DNA of 30,803 nucleotides, taken from Anaerolineaceae bacterium UBA6086. Lineage in GTDB: Bacteria; Chloroflexota; Anaerolineae; Anaerolineales; Anaerolineaceae. The position numbers and the translations under genes were made by a program. The notes below the pieces were generated by a model. That model searched no databases. It was not told the origin of the DNA and saw nothing but the letters and a program-made list of their open reading frames with translations. Positions within the stretch are counted from its first letter, which is position 1. Every line of letters starts with the position of its first letter. Positions 25,080-30,803 of the stretch are shown one piece after another. The stretch lies in assembly GCA_002436005.1 (NCBI GenBank), contig DIXG01000062.1, forward strand, positions 790-31,592, written 5' to 3'.

Positions 25080-26534
25080 TTTGCGCGGCAGCAGGTTCCT
25101 GAGCCGTTTTGACAGCAACTTTCCCATCCCCAGATTGCGCCCAACGGCATCGCTGACCATCAGGTATTGACCTTGTGGATTCAGGCGCGTATCTGGATGG
25201 CGAATATCTCGTCCGGCGATCCATTGGGGGACTTCCGACTCGTTGATCACAATTCTTCCGTTTGTAAACATCTGTCCAAATCGACTGACAAATTCGTGAG
25301 AAGGCTGGAGACGATTATCGAGCCATTTGCCCAGAAGCAGGCCGATGAATTCGTAGGGTAGTGATGCAAAATGCTTCAAATAAGCCAGGGGGATGAAAAA
25401 AAGCATGTCATTCCGTTGAAGAACATCCAGATTAAACTGCTGAAGAATTGTGTTCAGATCTATCCCATAATCATCCGCCAGCTGGGCTGCCAGTGTGTTT
25501 TGCTGTTCAGGGCTGATGAGCGTTAACCCTGTTTTGGCAAAGTCACGATTGGGTGGCAGCGTTTTTGTGCCTGGAATGGAAATTTGCTTGGTGACCAGCG
25601 CACAGAAAAAGCCAGACATCCCGGTTCGGTGCGGCCAGAGGCGAAGGCTGTGTTGCAGTTCTGGATGAAAAATTTCATCTTCGAATTGACCCAGTCCATT
25701 GGCGGAGAAAGTAAATTTGGATGACACATCTTCAATCCGGAAGGCATGCGGATAAGCGGTGAGCACAGCGTTGATCACGGCTTCATCCTCTTCTGGCGCC
25801 AGCGAACAGGTGGCGTAAACCAGCTGACCGTCTACTTTGAGGGATTGCAATCCACTGATCAACAGCTGGATCTGGCGGTTCTGCAGCCTTGTCCGTTCAT
25901 CCGTGGTCGTCTCGCGCAAGGGGTGATTGGGGGTCGGGCGCAGGTTTTCCATACTGCAGGGCGCATCAAGCAGAATCGCGTCGAAGGTTTCAGGGAACCA
26001 CTCGCCAAAGGACTCGCCCGGGAATTGCGTAATCGCCTGGTTAATCCCGCCCCAGGTGGTGAGCACCGAACGGAGGGCGGGGATACGGCTCTTGCTTGAG
26101 TCATTGGCGAGAATAAACCCCTGATCCTGGGTGCGGTCGATGAGATGCGTGGTCTTACCGCCCGGTGAGGCTGCCATATCGAGAATGAGCGGTTGTGGGT
26201 TCTTGAACTCAAACAGGCTGACAGGCACCATGGATGCACCATCCTGGATGTAATATCTGCCCATGCGGTGTTCAATGGTGGTGCCCGGAGATTGAGCTGC
26301 CGATTGAATCGTCCAACCATGCTCATAGAATGGGATTGGCTGCACCTGCCAGCCATAACGCGCTGCAAGGTCGAAAATGGCCGTTTCGGGATTGCTGGTC
26401 AGCGAATTGAGCCGAATGCCTATCGGGAGCGGTTGCTCCTGCAAGGCAGTCATCTCTGCCATCTCGTTTTCTGTCAAAATGGATTCGAACCTTTGGAGGC
26501 TGGTTGAAAATTTATTTGAAGTGTGTTCAGCCAT
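25071..26534 (-). CDS. RsmB/RsmF/NSUN-type RNA (cytosine-C5)-methyltransferase
   Basis: SAM-dependent m5C RNA methyltransferase, 487 residues. N-terminal RNA-binding part (1-95) with PIGIRLNSL; Rossmann domain with DMAASPGGKTTHL (119-131, motif I) and NDSSKSR. Motif IV has the resolving Cys193 in DAPCSMENLRPTP and motif VI the catalytic Cys243 in YATCSLAPEEDE. The C-terminal 150 residues carry a PUA-like RsmF/NSUN extension. Motif IV is odd: relatives usually have DAPCSGxG or DAPCGGxG, here Met-Glu-Asn follows. RsmF methylates C1407 of 16S rRNA, RsmB C967; the C-terminal extension favours RsmF. It is the last gene of the RNA-modification operon and overlaps the preceding gene by 8 bp. Confidence 0.88.
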   Translation of the reverse strand: MAEHTSNKFSTSLQRFESILTENEMAEMTALQEQPLPIGIRLNSLTSNPETAIFDLAARYGWQVQPIPFYEHGWTIQSAAQSPGTTIEHRMGRYYIQDGASMVPVSLFEFKNPQPLILDMAASPGGKTTHLIDRTQDQGFILANDSSKSRIPALRSVLTTWGGINQAITQFPGESFGEWFPETFDAILLDAPCSMENLRPTPNHPLRETTTDERTRLQNRQIQLLISGLQSLKVDGQLVYATCSLAPEEDEAVINAVLTAYPHAFRIEDVSSKFTFSANGLGQFEDEIFHPELQHSLRLWPHRTGMSGFFCALVTKQISIPGTKTLPPNRDFAKTGLTLISPEQQNTLAAQLADDYGIDLNTILQQFNLDVLQRNDMLFFIPLAYLKHFASLPYEFIGLLLGKWLDNRLQPSHEFVSRFGQMFTNGRIVINESEVPQWIAGRDIRHPDTRLNPQGQYLMVSDAVGRNLGMGKLLSKRLRNLLPRKSI

Positions 26535-27360
26535 GGCGCTGCCCTCCCGGTTCTTCGATCAAGAAGACAATTTCATCCTGGATGAGGATTTCTGAAATGA
26601 CAATATTTGGCGGCAGGTTCTGATGCACCAGTCTGCGGTGCTGATCGATCAGGCTGTGTGTGCCCGAGAGGTTGTGGGCTGGGAGAGAGACGGCAAGGAG
26701 ATCAACATCCAGGCTTGCCCAAAAGAGCTGGTTGCAGCCGGGTTGACGTTTCTCAAAGCGGTGCGCTTCTTTGAAGAATAAAGCCAGATCGGCATGTTGG
26801 GTCGGTGGAGAGGCAAGGATATCTCGATTTTCAGCCAATGGCTGCAGGCCGATGTGCGAGAAAAACGCGTTGATAAAGGCGATGCGGGGCTGGATAATGT
26901 CATAAGCGTAATATTGGGTGCTGATTGGCAAGTCCATCCACGGGAAGGCGAATGGATTCAACCCACAGGCAAGGTCGAGCAGTGTTCTCGGCGTGCCTGT
27001 TGCTTCGAAAAGTGTTTGATAGAACGATTCGAGATAGGGGAGACGTTCATCGGTGGACGCATGCTGGGCAAGGACTGTGCGGCAAAAAATTCGCACTTCA
27101 TCGGAGTCCACGGCTGTGTCTTTGATGTCTGACAGGCTTTCTGTCAGCGCGTTATAGTCCGGTTCGCCCAGGTAGGGTGCGACAATATTGTGTAATTTGC
27201 GTTTAACTGCTTTGAGTGATGCTTTTTCAGATGCATGTTTGGGCAGTTCCTGCTGGATCAGGTCCATAAGGGTATCTGGGTTGACCCCCAATGCCCGGTA
27301 TTTAGGCGAATCGAGGATTTTGGCAATCAATTTGGATGGATCCGGATGACCATCTTTCAT
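26527..27360 (-). CDS. Arm/Rmt-family 16S rRNA methyltransferase paralog, divergent C-terminal half
   Basis: 277 residues of the FmrO/Arm/Rmt family, whose characterised members make m7G1405 in 16S rRNA. Recognised by RKLHNIVAPYL (54-64), HASTDERLPYLESFYQTLFE (100-119), LDLACGLNPFAFPWM (128-142) for SAM, and YYAYDI (150-155). The second half departs from the family: the usual FLLK.xPxLE is FFKEAHRFEKRQ (195-206), and the usual SFPTRSLxGRxKGM is SLPAHNLSGTHSLID (225-239), lacking the basic-Gly-Met end. It thus binds SAM in all likelihood, but target recognition may have changed. Its start overlaps the end of the upstream paralog by 4 bp and its end overlaps the m5C methyltransferase by 8 bp. 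Confidence 0.85.
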   Translation of the reverse strand: MKDGHPDPSKLIAKILDSPKYRALGVNPDTLMDLIQQELPKHASEKASLKAVKRKLHNIVAPYLGEPDYNALTESLSDIKDTAVDSDEVRIFCRTVLAQHASTDERLPYLESFYQTLFEATGTPRTLLDLACGLNPFAFPWMDLPISTQYYAYDIIQPRIAFINAFFSHIGLQPLAENRDILASPPTQHADLALFFKEAHRFEKRQPGCNQLFWASLDVDLLAVSLPAHNLSGTHSLIDQHRRLVHQNLPPNIVISEILIQDEIVFLIEEPGGQRHG

Positions 27361-28166
27361 TTGGTCACCAGGAATGCCAGTTCGCTTTGGAAAACGAATT
27401 CCCGAATCTGCCAGCCAGTTTCGGAGAGCAGCTGATAGAAATGGTCACGGTAAAAGGATGGCATCCCTTTTTGTTTACCGGTCAGGCTGCTGACAGGAAA
27501 TGATACCAGGATGTGATCTGCCTGGATGGCTTCGAGGAGGGGGGCGCTGATGGCTTTGTCCATTTGTTCCAGGCAGGGGATCGATTTGAGAAGGAAGGCA
27601 ACCTGCACTTTGTGCCCCGGCACTTGGTGCGCTAAATCACATGGGCAGGCTGCGCCGTCAAAATCAAAGTGAGTAAAGAAAGATTGAACCAGTTGAAGCA
27701 TATCAAGGAAGATATCACAAGCCCTATAGGTGCAGCCGGCTGCCAGCGGCATCCACAGCAGTGCCAGGGGATTGAACCCACAAGCCAGATCCAGCACACT
27801 TGTCACAGGTTGGATGGGGTCCAGGCAGGTTGTAAAGAATTCCTCCAGGATGGGCAGTCGTTCAGCAGATGAGGCATGCGCTTGCATCGTGGTCAGGCAA
27901 AACCGCTGAACCTGCGGATCATGGAGATCGTCAGGTAATTCGTCTAAATCCAATTGAATTTGGGAGTAATTGATTTTCTGCTTGAAATAGGCGCCGCCAA
28001 TTTGATGCAGCTTATTGCGCACCGATTTTAGGGCGGTTTTAGGCTTCTCGCCTTTGGCGAGGGCGTCTTCACACAACCGCAAAACCAGGTCCTTCAGTAT
28101 GTGCTGATATTTAGGGTTTGACTGCACCTGGTCTGCCAGGGCTTCAACAGCGCTCTGGTCAACCAT
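27357..28166 (-). CDS. 16S rRNA (guanine-1405-N7)-methyltransferase family protein (Arm/Rmt type)
   Basis: 269 residues, typical of ArmA/Rmt/Sgm enzymes, which methylate N7 of G1405 in helix 44 and block aminoglycosides of the kanamycin/gentamicin class. Family landmarks are all present: NKLHQIGGAYF (51-61), HASSAERLPILEEFF (97-111), LDLACGFNPLALLWM (125-139), CDI (150-152), VAFLLKSIPCLEQMD (189-203) and SFPVSSLTGKQKGM (222-235), with the closing segment SELAFLVTK. It follows the Tgt-like gene with an 8-bp overlap and precedes a second family member. The activity is inferred from the family. Resistance as a phenotype is not proven by sequence; in an environmental anaerobe a housekeeping role is possible. 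Confidence 0.88.
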   Translation of the reverse strand: MVDQSAVEALADQVQSNPKYQHILKDLVLRLCEDALAKGEKPKTALKSVRNKLHQIGGAYFKQKINYSQIQLDLDELPDDLHDPQVQRFCLTTMQAHASSAERLPILEEFFTTCLDPIQPVTSVLDLACGFNPLALLWMPLAAGCTYRACDIFLDMLQLVQSFFTHFDFDGAACPCDLAHQVPGHKVQVAFLLKSIPCLEQMDKAISAPLLEAIQADHILVSFPVSSLTGKQKGMPSFYRDHFYQLLSETGWQIREFVFQSELAFLVTK

Positions 28167-29256
28167 GGGGATGCAGCCGTTCTGTAAGCCGGGTCATGAA
28201 GCGTAAGTTGTGGAGGGTGGCAAGGCGGGTATAGAGCCAATCACCCATTTTGAAGAGATGATGCAGGTAGCCCACACTGTAGTGCTGGCAGACAGGGCAA
28301 TCACAAAATTCTGAGATGGGACGATTGTCCTTGATATATTTTTTATCCTGGATGTAAACATATTCCAGCCAGTTACCATCTGGCGTTAGTGTGAAATCTG
28401 CTTGCGGTTGGAAGCGCATCAGGCGTCCGTGGCGGGCGTCGCGTGTGGGGAGGGCACAATCAAAGATGTCATATCCCAGACCGTAAGTCTTGACCAGGTT
28501 GATGGGGTGGCCGATCCCAAGCGCATGCATAGGGAATTCCAGCGGAATCAGCTCCCGGGTTAGCTGAACCATATCCTCAAGCAGATCTCCCTGAGAATCC
28601 AGCGGCCAGCCGCCATAGCCATAGCCGTCAAAGCCTATCTCCAGCAACCCCTCAGCACATTTCCGCCGTAGATCAGGGAATCCGCCGCCCTGGATGACAC
28701 CGAATATCAGAGGGCGTTGGTCCTCGGGGACCTGTCTCTGGTCTAATTGGTGTAAATATTCCTTTTTACAGCGTTTCGCCCAGTTTAACGTTCGGTTCAC
28801 GGATTGTTCCTGCTCTGTGCGAGAGGCGTCCACATGGGTGCAGTCATCCAGACAGATGACCACGTCGCTATCATAACCGATCTGCAGCTGGATGCTCTTT
28901 TCAGGTGATAGGAGCAGGCGCTTATCCTTTCCTTCGGGGCGAAAAATGATTCCGCGATCGGTCAACGTGCCAAACCGGTCCGATTCATGGATCAGCGAAT
29001 AAGCCTGGAATCCGCCTGAATCGGTGATGATCACGCCTGGCCAGCTGGCAAAGTTATGCAGACCGCCAAAGAACTGGATGGTGCTTGAGCCAGGTTTCTG
29101 CATCAGGTGGAAAGTGTTCATCACTAGCGCCTGGATGTTTACATTTTGTAAATCCTGCGAATCGACAGCCCGGACGTAGCCGGAGGTTGCGTCGGGCAGG
29201 TAAGCGGGTAATTTGAGTGTTTTTGTTCGCAAATTCAGAGAGGATCGCCGTTCCAT
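28159..29256 (-). CDS. Divergent tRNA-guanine transglycosylase (Tgt/queuine tRNA-ribosyltransferase family)
   Basis: 365 residues on the TIM-barrel Tgt fold, whose members swap a guanine base in RNA for a 7-deazaguanine. Motifs: MNTFHLM (46-52), D79-SGGFQAYSL, LDDC (136-139), GVIQGGG (186-192), FD266C followed by PTRDARHG (270-277) for anticodon contact, and zinc ligands C318, C320, C323 and probably H349. The substrate loop, GGLAVGE or GGLSVGE in bacterial enzymes, is GGWPLDSQ (215-222) here, and the N-terminal PxFMPVGT segment is LPDATSGY, so base specificity may differ. Its ATG directly abuts the TAA of the upstream gene, and it overlaps the next gene by 8 bp. Confidence 0.87.
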   Translation of the reverse strand: MERRSSLNLRTKTLKLPAYLPDATSGYVRAVDSQDLQNVNIQALVMNTFHLMQKPGSSTIQFFGGLHNFASWPGVIITDSGGFQAYSLIHESDRFGTLTDRGIIFRPEGKDKRLLLSPEKSIQLQIGYDSDVVICLDDCTHVDASRTEQEQSVNRTLNWAKRCKKEYLHQLDQRQVPEDQRPLIFGVIQGGGFPDLRRKCAEGLLEIGFDGYGYGGWPLDSQGDLLEDMVQLTRELIPLEFPMHALGIGHPINLVKTYGLGYDIFDCALPTRDARHGRLMRFQPQADFTLTPDGNWLEYVYIQDKKYIKDNRPISEFCDCPVCQHYSVGYLHHLFKMGDWLYTRLATLHNLRFMTRLTERLHPHG

Positions 29257-29958
29257 TTATGGATGCCTTTTGTTTCGCTGAAGGTTGAGGATCAGGATGA
29301 ATTCACGCTTTTGTCCAGAAACTTTGGGCAATATCTCCTGAATTGAACCCCGGAAAACGGTTTCTTTCTTTTGTGTCATATCACAGGCAAGGAGAATATC
29401 GGTCCCCTTGCCAAACAGGCTTTGCACCTCGGTCAGCAATTTTGTCAGCCGATAGGGGGTATCCATCAGGATGAGCGGTGTAGTTTGTCCGACATATTTC
29501 TGAAGGAAGCTTTCCCTTTCAGGGCTTTTGCGCGGCGGAAAACCGGCAAAGATGAACCGATCAATCGGAAAATCGCACAGCGAGAGCGCTGCCATCAATG
29601 AGGATGGGCCTGGGATCGGCGAGACCGGGACATCCATCTGGTAGAGCAATTTGATCAGTTGCTGACCGGGGTCGGCAAATACCGGTGTGCCGGCGTCGGA
29701 GATGATCGCCATGGTTTCACCCTGAGCGATTCGAAAGGCGATATTTTGCGCTTCCCGGGTTTCATTGTGCTCGTTCAGCGCCAGGAGTTCGTTTTCGATG
29801 TGTAATGTGTTGAGCAGCCGGTTTCCCAGGCGAATTTCCTCACAAATAACTGCATCTACCTTTTTGAGGATCTCAAGGGCGCGCAGGGTGATGTCTTTTG
29901 GATGACCAATTGGCGTGGCAACGATGTATAATTTTCCTGTCTTCCGGTTTTCTGACAT
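29257..29958 (-). CDS. Second, divergent RsmI-like methyltransferase
   Basis: 233 residues of the tetrapyrrole-methylase fold, RsmI branch: LYIVATPIGHPKDITLRALE (11-30), EIRLGNRLLNTL, NEHNETREAQNIAFRI, DAGTPVFADPGQ, PGPSSLMAAL and GFPPRKSPERESF. It keeps the SAM-binding and RsmI signature loops but differs at positions near-invariant in the standard RsmI of this window: TPIGNLGD becomes TPIGHPKD, SEDTRxT becomes EEIRLGN, FYESPHRI becomes LMDTPYRL. It is the first gene of a five-gene operon of RNA-modification enzymes. It may still modify C1402 (for instance N4 or O2' specificity shared with rsmI) or another RNA site. Confidence 0.88.
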   Translation of the reverse strand: MSENRKTGKLYIVATPIGHPKDITLRALEILKKVDAVICEEIRLGNRLLNTLHIENELLALNEHNETREAQNIAFRIAQGETMAIISDAGTPVFADPGQQLIKLLYQMDVPVSPIPGPSSLMAALSLCDFPIDRFIFAGFPPRKSPERESFLQKYVGQTTPLILMDTPYRLTKLLTEVQSLFGKGTDILLACDMTQKKETVFRGSIQEILPKVSGQKREFILILNLQRNKRHP

Positions 29959-29964
29959 GGTTTA

Positions 29965-29992
29965 ATTGTAACATCGCCCGCGCTGATGAAAA
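29965..29992 (-). promoter_or_regulatory. Possible promoter giving a leaderless RNA-modification operon
   Basis: On the minus strand TACAAT (29970-29965) lies 6 bp before the ATG at 29958, with a weak -35 TTTTCA (29992-29987) 16 bp upstream. Transcription would then start at or next to the start codon, and no Shine-Dalgarno is present upstream of it. Weak evidence. Confidence 0.4.
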
Positions 29993-30083
29993 GACCTACG
30001 CCTGGTTTTGCAGGTGTCTGGTCAGCCCGTGCCTAATATGGCATAATCATGCCTGAAGATTGGAATCACCAGAAGGATCACGG

Positions 30084-30803
30084 ATGAAGAAATTAAGCAG
30101 ATTGACCCGCGTATCGCTAATGCTTGCCATTTTCTTTGGGTTGGACAAGGTGCTTGGCGTGCTGCGAACGGTGATCATCGGGCGCCAATTTGGCCTTTCG
30201 GAGGAATTGGATGTCTTCAATGCGGCGAATAACCTGCCGGATTTGCTGTTTGCACTAATTTCTGGCGGCGCATTGGCGATTGCGTTTATTCCAGTGCTCT
30301 CAGAAACGCTGAACAAAAAAGGACGGGACTCCACCTGGCAATTATTTTCAAAGGTTGCCAACCTGGCATTCATTGTGACGGCGGTATTGGCAATCATTGT
30401 TGGTTTACTGGCTGGACCCTTGGTGCGAGGACAGTTGGGAATTGCGCCTGGTTTTAGCCCGCAACAGCAGGATCTGGCAATTGAGTTAATGAGGTTGAAT
30501 TTGATCTCAACTTTGATTTTCTCCATCAGCGGATTAGTGATGGCAGGGCTGAACGCCAATCAATACTTCTTGCTGCCGGCGGTGGCACCCCTGGTATATG
30601 ACGTCGGTCAAATCTTCGGTGCTCTGATATTGGCGCCTAATGAAGGGCTTCAAATTGCCGGATTCCAGCTGCCTGCCTTCGGACTGGGTGTGTACGGACT
30701 GGTTTATGGGGTCATTCTTGGATCTGCCCTGCACTTATTAGTGCAGATTCCCGGGTTGATGAAATTTAACTTCAGATGGTTCCCTGTGCTTGACTTCAAG
30801 GAC
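30084..30803 (+). CDS. murJ: Lipid II flippase MurJ (MviN family), 5' part
   Basis: The first 240 codons; the gene runs off the window. MurJ/MviN flips lipid II across the cytoplasmic membrane for peptidoglycan synthesis. Visible: an N-terminal basic start (MKKLSRLTRVSL), DKVLGVLRTVIIGRQFG (21-37), the family motif D-x-F-x-x-A (DVFNAAN), NLPDLLFALISGGALAIAFI (TM2, with the GGAL motif), then several more TM segments. Start ATG 30084 has AAGGA about 8 nt upstream. It is divergent from the RNA-modification operon with about 125 bp between them. Confidence 0.93.
   Translation, partial: MKKLSRLTRVSLMLAIFFGLDKVLGVLRTVIIGRQFGLSEELDVFNAANNLPDLLFALISGGALAIAFIPVLSETLNKKGRDSTWQLFSKVANLAFIVTAVLAIIVGLLAGPLVRGQLGIAPGFSPQQQDLAIELMRLNLISTLIFSISGLVMAGLNANQYFLLPAVAPLVYDVGQIFGALILAPNEGLQIAGFQLPAFGLGVYGLVYGVILGSALHLLVQIPGLMKFNFRWFPVLDFKD

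Noticed and set aside
21191..29958. Two RsmI-like genes as an assembly duplication
   Set aside because: They differ at many signature residues and sit in different contexts, so they are true paralogs.

Overview
The window looks like chromosomal DNA of an anaerobic, non-cultured-type Chloroflexota, most likely class Anaerolineae. This is an inference from several traits together: Thr/Pro-rich extracytoplasmic linkers, a lipoprotein with a Val-Thr-Glu-Pro-Glu repeat linker, a tRNA-Val T-box in front of valS, SHOCT-like/beta-solenoid protein pairs, a choice-of-anchor-type beta-helix fragment and Arm/Rmt-type 16S rRNA methyltransferases. Frequent TTG starts and good sigma-70 promoters fit this. 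No rRNA, tRNA, CRISPR array or intact mobile element was seen.

Layout. (1) 0.1-6.4 kb, minus strand: a five-gene peptide/nickel-type ABC importer operon in the order binding protein, permease B, permease C, ATPase D, ATPase F. Two members have odd architectures: the binding protein appears circularly permuted, and permease C carries a roughly 100-residue periplasmic insert resembling half a binding protein. (2) 6.9-8.8 kb, plus strand: a beta-solenoid protein and a small membrane protein that share a SHOCT-like helical motif. (3) 8.8-11.6 kb: a membrane-anchored beta-lactamase-like serine hydrolase and, divergently, GDP-mannose 4,6-dehydratase behind a consensus promoter. (4) 11.7-16.2 kb: a looser, AT-richer, accessory-like stretch with a His-tailed EamA transporter, a thioredoxin-fold peroxiredoxin-like gene that reads through an in-frame TGA at the catalytic position (candidate selenoprotein), a membrane protein with a GATase-like domain and a truncated beta-helix gene. 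(5) 16.2-19.2 kb: T-box leader and valS. (6) 19.3-25.1 kb: a large conserved protein with a nucleoside-phosphorylase-like C-terminus, rsmI, a YhhQ-type queuosine-precursor transporter, a frameshifted rsmE, a diacylglycerol-kinase-like lipid kinase and a PlsC acyltransferase. (7) 25.1-30.0 kb, minus strand: a tightly overlapping five-gene operon made only of RNA-modification enzymes: an RsmI paralog, a Tgt-like transglycosylase, two tandem Arm/Rmt (16S G1405) family methyltransferases and an RsmB/RsmF-type m5C methyltransferase. (8) 30.1 kb to the end: the start of murJ.

How the genes work together. The strongest system-level signal is region 7 together with rsmI and rsmE of region 6. The known family targets (C1402, G1405, C1407, U1498) all lie in helix 44 at the ribosomal decoding site, where aminoglycosides bind. 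The operon may therefore be a decoding-centre modification or self-protection module, with a Tgt paralog that lies near a queuosine-precursor transporter. The other two leading observations are the UxxC selenoprotein candidate with a SECIS-like hairpin and the permuted binding protein.
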